Shown here: positions 10,697 through 20,558 of the stretch, in pieces
Position numbering within the stretch: the first letter of the stretch is position 1
Layout of the letters: each line of letters begins with the position of its first letter
Source: Adiantum capillus-veneris
Lineage: Eukaryota; Streptophyta; Polypodiopsida; Polypodiales; Pteridaceae
Direction of reading: 5' to 3'
Length of the DNA stretch: 64,000 nt
Assembly (NCBI GenBank): GCA_014529385.2
Contig: CM043950.1
Location: forward strand, 77,078,435-77,142,434
Notes under the pieces: generated by a model
Told to the model about the DNA's origin: nothing
What the model saw: only the letters and a program-made list of their open reading frames with translations
The model's database searches: none
Program-made: the position numbers and the translations under genes

Positions 10697-10838
10697 TGTT
10701 GAGAGAGAAGGAGAGAACACAGAAGTAGAACCCCAAAGTGTGTAGAATACACACATGAGATGATGTATATATAGAGGGGACCTGGGTGCCATATATAGAG
10801 AAGCCATATATTGAGTAGCTTCACATATAAGCTCAACA
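10697..10838 (-). repeat. Short LTR (5' LTR of copy a)
   Basis: 142 bp. Its outer end CA abuts the second TTTTT target-site copy. Confidence 0.88.
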
Positions 10839-10843
10839 TTTTT

Positions 10844-11310
10844 GTCATTGAAAATGAACATAGGCAAATGTTTGTTAAGTGTGGAGACATACTCCCATGT
10901 AGAACCTTCTTCAGGTCTATCCACCATCCATTTTACCAACACCTGTTGTCTGACATGATGTCTGGTGCAAAGCTCATGAAAATCCAAAATCTTTTCGAGC
11001 TCATGAGCAATGCTTTAGCGGTTTGATAAGGTCAACTAACACACCTGTGTCAATGACATTATCATTCTGTCCTAGCTATTTTCCTAAACGGCTAAAATGA
11101 AAATCAGGATGAACTCGTGAGTACTCTAGGAGAGATAACTTATAGGCCACTTGACCTATATGTTTGAAAATGGTGAACGCTCCACAATAGCATGTTGAAA
11201 GTTTAGCAACTTTTCCCGTCTTCATATTTTTTGAATGCTCTCGAACCTTGAGGAAAACCTTGTCTCCTTCTTCTAAAGTTACAAGACAATGATGCTCATC
11301 TATGTACTTC
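10844..11310 (-). pseudogene. Element W pol 3' end: chromodomain and integrase tail, copy 1
   Basis: Colinear with 56983-57440. On the minus strand it encodes VLVKWMVDRPEEGSTWEYVS, a chromodomain core (intact copies usually have LVKWKG...STWE), preceded by a charged integrase C-terminal region. It has lost frame upstream. The short-LTR element separates it from its LTR, and element Y interrupts it at 11311 after the target ACTTC. Confidence 0.8.
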
Positions 11311-13618
11311 TGTGAGGTCCCTGCCCCTTTTTGAGAGGAGCGGAGTACCTTTGATAGGTCTCCAATCCTGAAAAAGAAAAACCAACGGACATTGCCTTAG
11401 CTACTACATAGCCACGCACATGAACCGTTAGTGAAGGATTGGTCCTTTCTCGCTATGGCGGAGCATGATCACCATAACCCTATCTAAAAACCATCTATAA
11501 TCAATTATACCTAAAAGTATAAATCTTAGAGTGACCAACCTGTGCGCTTTTTTCCCCATGTTTCAGAAGCACAGCCGCCAAGGTTTGTCTCTTTTAAGAT
11601 TTATGACTTAAAAAAAACAATTTCTAGCGTTGAAAAGTTACTCGACTCATCGGGTCCACCCGTCCATAGAATGGTATAGTTGGGGTATCATTCTCCCACT
11701 TTCCACACCACACTCACCCTTCTTTTGTTATCTAATTACTACCACATTGTTTAAACATACATGTTCCTTTACTTTATTTATGATACTGGTTCGTTAAAAT
11801 AGCCCTTCAAACAATATTACAAACAATAGTCAAACAAGAAGTCGTCCAATTTTAAACCAACAACCCTTGGATTAGGTTCACTCAAGAATCTCTACTGGCG
11901 CTATTATGTCCGATCGGTATATACATTATTTATAAAAACCCTTGTCCTCATGAGCGTCCCATACCGCTCGAAAAATACTCGTTGTGCTAATCTGGACGTA
12001 CTCCCGCCACAGCAACAACGGTGCCAATCTGGACGTCATCCTCACCCCACGACAAAACAAAACTGTAGTATCCAGCTGGGCTAATCTGGGTGTACTCCCA
12101 CCACAGCATCAGCGGTGCCATCCTAGGCGTCATCTTACGCATCGGCAACTGCCACATAATACCAGCGCTAATAAGTAGAGAGACTTGAGAGAGACCATAC
12201 GGAAGGTTTTGGACAAAAAATCTTTCCTATAGCAATCAGTTTAACCAGACATTCTTTCCTACTTGGTCAAACATATGCCGAGTTTCTTGGGGTTAAGCCC
12301 CGTGGTTTCGGTCTGTGTTTTCTTTTCATAAGGTAAATATTATATTTCTATGGTCTCGCATATGCAATGATGCATAACTTAAAACTGCAAAACTAACCTG
12401 TACCATAGCTCCGATTGGTCAGATTGGTAGAGACATAACATGTTCCGCAGGAGTTCCACCGTTACTTGTACCAGCTTTATGATCATTAGCGCCTTGGGTT
12501 CGAGCACCCTTTGGAGCCATTTTTTTGTACTACACTTATGTTATACACTTAGAACTTTAAATTGATCAATTTTCCTAGTAATCTCTTTGTTTCCAAAGAG
12601 AGTCTGTAATTTGAACCCTCGTCAACTCGGATTCACACTTAGTGTTGTTGTTCCATATCTAATTTCTATACATCAAATATTTGCTAATCGTAATTAATCA
12701 AAAATTAAGTGTGTAAACTACGAGTGAAAGTTTAGGACTGCATTACTTTTATGCATGACATTTCTAATCCAATTCTAACTTCCATTTCTATACTTCAACA
12801 AAATAAATTTTTAGTATGATTCAAAATTCTACTTAGTCTAATTGACAATAAAATTGTTGAATGAGAATTTCATAATGTATAATAAGAATATGATAAGTTC
12901 TCTTATGTATTAACTTTCAATTAACTATACATAAGTTAATAGTGAAGATGCACTAACTAGAGAGAGTAGGTATACTTAGAGAGATTAGAGGAAGAGAAAA
13001 CATACACACACATCTTTTCTAAAGTTAATTGAATCATACTATCCATTAGAAAGTTTAGAGTAAAAAAGAACACACACACATCCTTTTCTAAAGCTAATTG
13101 AGTCTCACCAATCTATTAGAGAGATTAGAGTAAAAGATAGCACACACACACACACATATCCTTTTTAAAGCTAATTGAATCTTACTAATCTATTAGAAGA
13201 TTAGAGTAAAAGATAGCACACTCACACACATAGCTAATTGAATCTTACTAATCTATTAGAGAGATTAGAGTAAGAGATAGCACACACACACACATAGCTA
13301 ATTGAATCTTACTAATCTATTAGAGAGATTAGAGTAAGAGATAGCACACACACACATATAGCTGATTGAATCTTATTAATCTATTAGAGAAATTAGAGTA
13401 AGAGATAGCACACATACACACATATCTTTCTTAAAACTAATTGAATGCTCAATTAATACACACCTTATTAGTCCACTAGAGTTTTTGCTCTCTTAATGGT
13501 TTGTGGACGCCTTCTCTCTAAGAGAAGTGGCAGCACTTGGTGAGCACTATAGAGGCAATCACATATGACTAAAGTGTGAGCATGGATACTCTATTTATAA
13601 CAGAAAAGAAAACGTCCA
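11311..13618 (-). repeat. Element Y 3' LTR, lacking its first ~640 bp
   Basis: Near-identical to 14644-14754 plus 26094-28290. Homology stops at AACGTCCA (13618), where gag sequence follows instead of the poly-T/A stretch seen at 28291. On the minus strand it ends GGGACCTCACA. The plus-strand frame of 64 codons at 11984-12178, identical in both LTRs, shows no protein similarity I recognise. Confidence 0.78.
12956..13440. repeat. About 65-bp tandem repeats in element Y LTR
   Basis: Six or so units of GAGATTAGAGTAAGAGATAG followed by a short CA microsatellite and TAGCTAATTGAATCTTACTA. The same array is at about 27645-28120 in the other LTR, with different CA lengths. Confidence 0.85.
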
Positions 13619-13826
13619 GTTTCCACCGAAGCCTCGCATCCCCCGTGAGACGAAACATAGCCAACATTGCTTGGTTATCGGGAGTAGTACCAGCAACAGC
13701 AAAATAATCCTCCATCTCTTCGAGCCACACTTCTGCATCGCGCTTAACTAGGGCTCCTTCCCCTTTGAAAGAGGGACGTTTAGCTTGCTTGAGAAGTAGC
13801 TTTTTCTCTTGAAGAGATGTGTACAC
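13619..13826 (-). pseudogene. Gag fragment of element Y
   Basis: The minus-strand frame reads FKGEGALVKRDAEVWLEEME, then a segment ending FRLTGDARLRWK. This matches the start of the Retrotrans_gag (capsid) domain of Ty3/gypsy elements. It breaks off after about 65 residues and runs into LTR sequence at 13618; the listed continuation of the frame into the LTR is chance. Confidence 0.75.
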
Positions 13827-14008
13827 CGCACTCTGTGCAATATAGATTAAGTGAAACTTTATTGGATACTCTAACTTTAATCCACTTTAAGGCAAGACTT
13901 GATCAAAAAATAATACAAAAAAAAGATAATATTAATCCAAACTTTATTTATATACACATTATTTGCTACCAAGGTTGGTAGTCTTTAGGTACAAGGATTG
14001 TAATGTCT

Positions 14009-14461
14009 CTATATTTTGAGTTTAGTGACTACAAAAGGATAGGCTAAAGGATCAAAATAATAAGTTTCCTTTGACCCTTGAAAGCTACGAGATACACATA
14101 TGGGTCGAATCCTACCACCATGAATAACTTTTGTAACTTGGTTATAGACCCATTGAGTCTGAGATATCTTTTCTCCTCCCAAGGTAATGGTAGCATCCGG
14201 ATTCTTAGTACCAAGGAAAAGATAAACTTCGATGACTTTTAACTCCTCTGCCCATCGAGGTTTCTTGAGGTTGGTATCCATGCACCATATCTTGTCAGCA
14301 TCAATGGTATAGATTCCTCCAGAGGGACTCCAGTTGATGCCCCATCCTCTATGCACCCTTTGAATAGGTGGTGCAAACACCCTGTCCAAAATCATCATCA
14401 CCCTTTTTCGAAACTGATAATTTGGTGATTGACATGCATTTTCAAACATGATGGTGAACAC
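14009..14461 (-). CDS. Unrecognised 150-codon frame in the element Y leader
   Basis: Lies between the PBS and the gag fragment on the minus strand, starting with Met at 14461. The predicted protein has mixed composition, a low-charge centre and a tail ending DPLAYPFVVTKLKI. I see no signal peptide, membrane segment or known motif. Some plant Ty3/gypsy elements carry an extra open frame upstream of gag, so this could be such a frame or the true N-terminus of Gag. The start codon is only the first Met of an open frame. Confidence 0.35.
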   Translation of the reverse strand: MFTIMFENACQSPNYQFRKRVMMILDRVFAPPIQRVHRGWGINWSPSGGIYTIDADKIWCMDTNLKKPRWAEELKVIEVYLFLGTKNPDATITLGGEKISQTQWVYNQVTKVIHGGRIRPICVSRSFQGSKETYYFDPLAYPFVVTKLKI

Positions 14462-14630
14462 CTTGAATTTCTGGTAGGCCGAATGAACATTTTCCTCTAC
14501 CAGGAAAGTTCAGTCTTCAATACCATATAAAAATTCAAATCAATTTTTCTAGGCTCTTCTATTATTTCAAACATTCGCATCCTTCAATATCCAAACATCA
14601 ATCTAAAAATCTCCCCAAGATTTAACCTAG

Positions 14631-14642
14631 GCTCTGATACCA
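14631..14642 (-). other. Primer-binding site of element Y
   Basis: The minus strand reads TGGTATCAGAGC one base after the LTR end GACCTCACA. tRNA-Met type. Confidence 0.85.
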
Positions 14643-14643
14643 G

Positions 14644-14754
14644 TGTGAGGTCCCTGTCCCTTTTTGAGAGGAGCGGAGTACCTTTGATAGGTCTCCAATC
14701 CTGAAAAAGAAAAACCAATGGACATTGCCTTAGCTACTACGTAGCCACGGGCAT
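14644..14754 (-). repeat. Element Y 5' LTR, 3' end portion
   Basis: 111 bp of the LTR (matches 11311-11420), interrupted by element G. Bases 14750-14754 are the left GGCAT target-site copy. Confidence 0.82.
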
Positions 14755-15710
14755 TGTTGACCGCTGGGTCAACAACACAACATAACTCAAGTTTCGTACC
14801 AAAGTCGTATCTTTTGCGAGTTATGAAATGCTGCGGATTATGGCTATAAATGTCATTTGTAATGAGTAGTTATTCTAGTTTCAGAAGCCGGGGTGCAATG
14901 GCACTTCCAGATTGTAAATACAAAGCCATTTGACCCTTTCAACCCCATTTTTTGTTAAACCTAAGGTAGCCTTAGTATATAAGGTACCTAGGTCATTTTG
15001 TAAAGAAGACTTTTATCATGATCAAACTTGAGCACTGTCCTCTATTGTGTGTGAGAGAGAAAGAGCGTGAGTGTGAGCTTCATCCTCTCGCTACGCCCCG
15101 CTCGCTCAACACATTGGAGATCCGACTGCACCATTGTTGTAGGCTCGAGGAGAGCTACGCGACAACGCCAAGCATTCCACGCGAGACGAAGCGCACACGC
15201 CCACGCATCTACCAACTATTTGTGGTCGTAAGTGTATCAAACGATGTCTATTTTCTGCGTGCTAGTAGTCTATAGAATTGTGGCGACATAAGCTACGCAT
15301 AGGTACTCATAAATTTCAGTTTTGGGTACTTTCAAAATTCTACTCTGTCATCCTACGCGTTTTCCGCAGACGGGTTTAGAGTGACGGTTTTGAGTGTAGA
15401 AGCTTAGGGACACGTGTATCCTAGTGAGGGGATGGTTTTCCTTAAGTTTTGTATGAATCTGGCATGATTAGGTGAGTTACCTTCCATATGTGTGTATGTG
15501 GCTAGGTGGTGTAGTTGAGAGCAGTGAGGATCTGGATTGTGGTTTAGTTGGCCTTCCAGAGTGTTGTATGTGTAGGATGGTCTCAGCTTGACAAGCTAAA
15601 AATATTTCCTCCGTGTGCCTATCGTGTCATCTGTGTCCTCGATTGACATTACGTTGATCTAGGTAGTGTTTGCATGCACTTCATGGGTGTGTGAGACTTC
15701 CTGTCCAACA
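14755..15710 (+). repeat. Element G 5' LTR
   Basis: Starts TGTTGACCGCTGGGTCAACA, an 8-bp inverted repeat around GCTG that contains two inverted TTGACC boxes, and ends GTCCAACA. It contains CATCCTACGCGT at 15349-15360, half of the palindrome that recurs in the leader. About 35 substitutions separate it from the 3' LTR. Confidence 0.9.
14976..14983 (+). promoter_or_regulatory. Probable TATA box of element G
   Basis: TATATAAG in the 5' LTR, 222 bp from the LTR start and conserved in the 3' LTR. Transcription would then start near 15005-15015, giving an R-U5 of about 700 bp. The start itself is not visible in the sequence. Confidence 0.5.
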
Positions 15711-15711
15711 T

Positions 15712-15729
15712 TGGCGCCGCTGCCGGGGA
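15712..15729 (+). other. Primer-binding site of element G (tRNA-Asp-like)
   Basis: TGGCGCCGCTGCCGGGGA follows the LTR end CAACA after one T. It matches the complement of plant tRNA-Asp 3' ends except for one T-to-C change, which would still form a G-U-type pair region. Athila-group elements typically use this tRNA. Confidence 0.8.
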
Positions 15730-18116
15730 CACAAGGACCTAAGTAGGTTTCCTACTAACACTTGTGTGATGGTTGCTTGATTTAGTTTCGGCTAAAGAAA
15801 GCATTTTTCTTAAGTGGATCCGAAAGAGGATATTCCGTGATCAAGTGGATAGCCAGGAAGCGTGTGTCTTGCCGAGGGTCTGCAACTAGATATGTTTAGT
15901 TAGGATCTGTGGATTAGAGTAGTTGTTGGTGGTTGAGTGATTTGTGAGGTGATAAAAGCGTTTACTAGTCCGTGTGTGACAGTGAAGCGTTTTTCTACTC
16001 ATAGATGCAAAACCCCATATGATTTGTAGGAGTAGCTTTAGGTAAGTGATCCGATTCTGATCTAGAGCTATTCATCACTGAATTATTTGCTAAAGTGCTT
16101 GATTGCATTTGAAATCACGGAAAAGTGTGCTTTTGAGGGTAAAAATGCATTAAACAAGCTTTTGTGGACATTTTTGTATGACTGACTGATGCTGTGTATA
16201 TAAAAGAGCATATGCAAGGGTTCTGTGAAGAAAACCTGCAATTCTATAAACATAGACATCCTACGCGTAGGATGTCTCAAGGGGGTTCTGGAGACCAAAT
16301 TTGAAAATTTTGACTGCACTAGTGTGTTCAGAGGGTAGGTTTTACCCTAGTAACATATTGACTTGAGTGTTTTCCCTATTTTTGTTGACCAAAAGCCAAA
16401 AGGCGGAGTCAGAAAACGTAAAATTTCAGAAAAGGCTTAAATTGAGTGATTGTTGCATGTTTTTGCAATTGTGAAGCATACTTGCACTTGCTGAGAGCAT
16501 AAGGAAGCATCAAGGACACTTCAGTCTGAAAAAATTAGCAGTAAACATCCTACGCGTAGGATGTCTACAGGGTGATCTGGGCATTTTTTTGAAATTCTGA
16601 GTTGACCAGTGTGTTCACAAGGTAGGTTTTACCCTATTTTCACCTGGAAAGGGGAACTTGACCATATCTTGACAGGATAAGGCCAGATAGACTGAAATTG
16701 CCAGACATGCTACCCAAATTGTGCCAAGGCATTATTCCAAGACCAAAACCATAGGATGGCTGTAGGAGCATGATCTAAATGTTGTATTGAGTGCATGTGA
16801 TAAATTTCATCTCATTTGGGTTAGTGAAAGGAAGATTGAATAGACTCTAGCACTTTTGACTGAAAAAGCAAGGATAGCTAGTTTTGGGGTCTTTTGACAT
16901 CCAAATTCAAATCTGAGCATACCACTGGGTTGCTAACATCAAGGGGAAGCTTTGGGTCAAGTCTGGGGTCAAACAGGCCAAAAAGACATCCTACGCGTAG
17001 GATGTCTTTTGTGTGATTTTGAACTCTAAACAAAATTCTGAGCATACCACAGTAATCAGCACCTTAAGGAGAGTCTGTGGTTCAAATTTGGGGCAATTCT
17101 GAGCAGTTAGACATCCTACGCGTAGGATGTCTAAAGCAGAATTCTGAAACCAAAATCCTACTGTGACCATACCATGCTGTTGTATAGCCTTAGGAAAGCC
17201 TCCTAGTCAATTTTGGTCCAATTTGGAGTTGATTTTACTTAGGAATTCATCAGAACAGACATCAGGATTTTGAAACAGATTCTTGATCATTTGACCAGCC
17301 TATAGGTGTCAGAATCAAAAAGTAAAAATTGCTGTGAGTTTAGCACATCAAGGGGAAGCTACAGTGCAAGTTTGGACAAAATTTGAGCAGTTAGACATCC
17401 TATGCGTAGGATGTCTCAAGCTTGATATAGGACTCCAAACCAACCTATGAGCACACCACTGTGATCACCACATCAAGGAGAAGCTGGGGTGAAAATTTCA
17501 AGTCATTCTGAGCAAAAAGACATCCTACGCGTAGGATGTCTCAAGGCCATTTTTAGGTCCAATTGAAATTCTGAGCATACCATTGTGTTGTTGGACTCAA
17601 GAGGAGTCTCTGGACCAAATTTTGTTAAATTCTGAGCATATAGACATCCTACGCGTAGGATGTCTCCAGGCCAGATTTAGGGTCCAACTGTACTTTTGAC
17701 CATACAGAAGTGTTTACAGAGTCACAGAGATCCAATTTTCTTTCAAAATTGAATTTGGACTCATTTTGACCAGTCTAAACTGCATTTCACTATTTTGGCC
17801 ATAACTTTCACAAACGGTATCGGATCGGAAAATTTTTATATCAAAACGTAGCGTGAGAGCGGCTCTACAGATCTTAGAGCAAAACTTGAACTAAATGCAT
17901 GATATAGCAACCATTTAGTTCAACTTTGAAAAAAACATCGTTTAATGCCTCTAAATTCATCCGCAAGTTAGGGGTGTCTAAAAGCGACAATTTGCGAGAA
18001 TTGTGACGAAACGGTTGCGGTTTTGGACATAGTTTCGACTTTTCCCTAACCAAAGCACTTGAACACAGTGGACTAAGTCTACTTGAACCAAGAAAAATCT
18101 CTTAAGCCCAGAAATC
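15730..18116 (+). other. Long leader of element G
   Basis: About 2.4 kb between the PBS and the gag start, with no supportable coding frame. Bases 16250-17670 are built from diverged repeats that each end in a palindrome (separate entry). Bases 17795-17820 hold CATAACTTTCACAAACGG, a motif that recurs with changes in the LTRs of element A. Confidence 0.8.
16254..17665 (+). repeat. Seven 24-bp palindromes in ~124-bp repeats
   Basis: Each site is AGACATCCTACG followed by its exact reverse complement. Sites are at 16254-16277, 16543-16566 (one change), 16984-17007, 17109-17132, 17393-17416 (one change), 17518-17541 and 17642-17665. Intervals are 289, 441, 125, 284, 125 and 124 bp, consistent with a unit of about 124 bp from which some palindromes are lost. 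Each unit also has CTGAGCATACCA and AAGGGGAAGCT-like segments. The palindrome is conserved better than the DNA around it. Confidence 0.92.
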
Positions 18117-19544
18117 ATGTCTACCCTAGATTCAAACGCAGTTTACACAAGCTTGGAGATCCCGACGATAGAGGAATATCCTCCCACAATGGATCTTCCA
18201 AACTTGCAATTGATAAAGACCCATCTTGTTGAGAGAGTTTGGATGATTGGTCATGAGAGTGAAGGACTATATAGATACATTGATGACAATGAGGTCAATC
18301 TTTATAGGTGCTCAGATCCATACCTAGAAGAGATAACGGATTACAAGCTCTTATATGTCTACACATATGGAGTCGACTGTCAATGGAGATCTATAGTTGT
18401 CGACAAGTATGGACAAGAATACAGAGTTGTAGAAAGCACAAATCCACACACTGTACTAGAAAGAGGTGGATATTTGGTCAATGAAGGACCACAAATGACT
18501 CCACCAAACACGAGAATTCCTATAGGAATTCCAAGAAGAGAGCCACCAGGATTCCCTTCAAGAGAGATAATGAGAGAAGGATTGGGAGAATCTCTGGTTA
18601 GACCTGTAAACAATCGACGAGTCAGACCATCCCAAGTCCAGAAATGGGTAAACAAAAAATACTCCGGAGATAAAGATCCGAGAGATCACGTAGTGGCTTT
18701 TAGAAGAGTGATTAGAGCAGAGGGAGTTTCAGATTTTGCGACACAGTTTGCGGGATTTGGATTGACTCTAGAAGATGATGTAGCTACATGGTTCGATTCG
18801 GTGGAAAAATGGGATTTTGAGACCCTAGATGAGCTATTTGAGGAGTTTATTGAAGAATTCTCGCCAAAAGGCGTTTCTCACAACACGGTCTCACAAATCC
18901 ATAGATTCAAACAGAAAGAGGATGAATCAGTACGCAAAGCATCATTACGGCTCAAGAGATATGTTAAGCTCTGTCCAAGAGTGGAATCACCTACGCAAGC
19001 ACGATTGATGCTGATCTTTATCCAGGGAATGAGACATGAGGGCCTTCAAAAGGATCTGCATATGATAAGGAGGATGACACTAAACGAGTTGATCAAAGAA
19101 GCTCTTTATCTAGTGGATAACTATGAGGCATACAAAGAAAAGTACTTAAAGAGTCAAGGAGATGACACATCCTCTCAGCACAGTGTTTCACAGATAAGTG
19201 AGTCCATTGCCAAGCCAACGGCACCTATTGATCAAGAAAAGCTTATTGACGACTTGGTCGAGATGTTGATTCCTCTTGTAAGGTCTGATTCGGGAGAGCC
19301 GAAGTGGTGTGAAATTGAGAGAAAATGGACGAACCATACGGGAGAAGAGTGCTATTATAGCATGGAAAATTCTAGGGAGAGGTATGTACAACCTGTTCCA
19401 GAAGCACCTACTCCACCTAGATACATTACGGGGAATGCCCCAAGACCAGTAGGAGTTTTAAGGCCACAACTTGTCTTAGGACAACAACCCCCGCTTCCAA
19501 GTGCTAGAATGATGGTAGACATGAGATACATGCCAATGATGTAA
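18117..19544 (+). CDS. Gag of element G (capsid part)
   Basis: A 475-codon frame starting ATG at 18117, the first Met of a long open frame 2.4 kb after the PBS. Residues about 175-350 form a Retrotrans_gag domain: WVNKKYSGDKDPRDHVVAFR near the start, then DDVATWFDSV, LDELFEEFIEEF and a central FKQKEDESVRKASLRLKRY. This is the structural protein that forms the virus-like particle. The N-terminal 170 residues are not recognised. The C-terminal 90 are proline-rich. TAA at 19542 ends the frame, but the same frame reopens at 19545 and carries the expected zinc-knuckle region, so the stop is probably a mutation in a longer Gag. Confidence 0.85.
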   Translation: MSTLDSNAVYTSLEIPTIEEYPPTMDLPNLQLIKTHLVERVWMIGHESEGLYRYIDDNEVNLYRCSDPYLEEITDYKLLYVYTYGVDCQWRSIVVDKYGQEYRVVESTNPHTVLERGGYLVNEGPQMTPPNTRIPIGIPRREPPGFPSREIMREGLGESLVRPVNNRRVRPSQVQKWVNKKYSGDKDPRDHVVAFRRVIRAEGVSDFATQFAGFGLTLEDDVATWFDSVEKWDFETLDELFEEFIEEFSPKGVSHNTVSQIHRFKQKEDESVRKASLRLKRYVKLCPRVESPTQARLMLIFIQGMRHEGLQKDLHMIRRMTLNELIKEALYLVDNYEAYKEKYLKSQGDDTSSQHSVSQISESIAKPTAPIDQEKLIDDLVEMLIPLVRSDSGEPKWCEIERKWTNHTGEECYYSMENSRERYVQPVPEAPTPPRYITGNAPRPVGVLRPQLVLGQQPPLPSARMMVDMRYMPMM

Positions 19545-19625
19545 GCATCAAACAAACCAACGCCAGTACCAGCTACAATGTGGTAGAGCAACCAAAGTGA
19601 GTACTACCCTTCGGAGCAACAAAAT

Positions 19626-20021
19626 GTGAGAGAAACACATGGAGTAGTGAGGCCGGTACAACCTCCACCTCCCGGGTTTCAGTCAAAAGAAAGAAGGTAT
19701 GAAATGGACGAAAGGACATTGCGATTCATTGCAAATAGCGGCTTATCTAGGTCAAAGCTTGCTTATAGCCAAGAGGAAATGCTGAAAGAATCTCCTCAAC
19801 CAGAGACAGATTGTCACAAAAGTCGTGACAACCACTTGGTCAAACAATGCCCTCATACGGAGATCACTGAAGTAAATGCCTATTGTCTTGAGTGTGGCAT
19901 CACTCACTTGATCCCCGATTGCCCCAAAAAACCAAACCAACTCAGGAAAATCACGGAAAATGTATCAGGGATTGTTCAGCTACCTAGTAGCTCAGAAAAT
20001 GAAAATGTCGTACCAGTTTAA
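19626..20021 (+). pseudogene. Gag continuation with zinc-knuckle-like motif (element G)
   Basis: In the same reading frame as gag after one stop. About 45 residues before the end it reads CLECGITHLIPDC, a Cys-x2-Cys-x3-His-x4-Cys pattern that is one residue short of a standard CCHC knuckle. Just upstream, CHKSRDNHLVKQC may be a second knuckle that lost a cysteine. These motifs normally bind genomic RNA. The frame ends in TAA at 20019. Confidence 0.7.
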
Positions 20022-20513
20022 GTGGTTACGAGAGCGCAAGCTCAAAAGGAAGCCGATGAGAATCCAGAGACAAAGAACATGGAAAGTGACACGAGTCCAA
20101 AGAAAGATGATGGACCAAAGACAGACGCACCTAGTGAGAAAACCAAGAGCAAACGAAATAGTTGGAAAGCTAGAAAGACTAGTATGAAAGCACGTAGGGA
20201 ACGAGAGCAAAAATCCCTAGCTGAGAAGCTTACCGAAGCTGAGGAGAAGATAAAACAACATGAGGAAAAGGAGGCACCTTCTCTTACACAGATGGTTAAA
20301 CCTCTAGAAGAACCATCCACGGATGAGAAACCGAGAAGTGCTAGTTCAGGAGGATCGGTGTTGGTAGAGAAGGTTAATGAGACATTAGATTCCCTCTTGA
20401 AAGCCTATGATGGGAGGCTCAAAAACAACCAAACCCAAGAACAGAGGTGGATGACATATCCCTATGCGGAATTAGAAAAGCAAAGGTTGGAAATGTGCAG
20501 GAAAATGATTTAA
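20022..20513 (+). pseudogene. Charged linker of Gag-Pro (element G)
   Basis: Continues the same frame after the 20019 stop. It is very rich in Lys, Glu, Arg and Asp, with a probable coiled-coil stretch (LAEKLTEAEEKIKQHEEKEA). It has no known domain. It lies where Athila- and Tat-type polyproteins carry a variable spacer between the zinc knuckle and protease. It ends at TAA 20511. Confidence 0.55.
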
Positions 20514-20558
20514 ACAGCCCAATCTTTACTAGAACCACCATTTGCAAAACCTGAGGAT

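Larger units (their letters stand above)
8066..10838 (-). mobile_element. Short-LTR retroelement, copy a (three LTRs in tandem)
   Basis: The element is flanked by a TTTTT duplication (8061-8065 and 10839-10843), and the uninterrupted site is seen near 56975. Read on the minus strand it has a 142-bp LTR, a tRNA-Met PBS, a very short internal stretch of about 220 bp, a second LTR, a second PBS, a full internal region of about 2.1 kb and a third LTR. The internal region has no gag or pol. It holds two tandem arrays and ends in a PPT-like AGCGGGGG (AGCAGGGG before the third LTR). The element is non-autonomous. Its LTRs are as short as those of TRIM elements, but its body is much longer than is usual for TRIMs. 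Confidence 0.85.

Noticed and set aside
16254-17665. Regular palindromes separated by spacers, CRISPR-like at first sight
   Set aside because: The spacers are themselves repeats of one another, the period is about 124 bp, and the locus lies inside an LTR retrotransposon of a plant.
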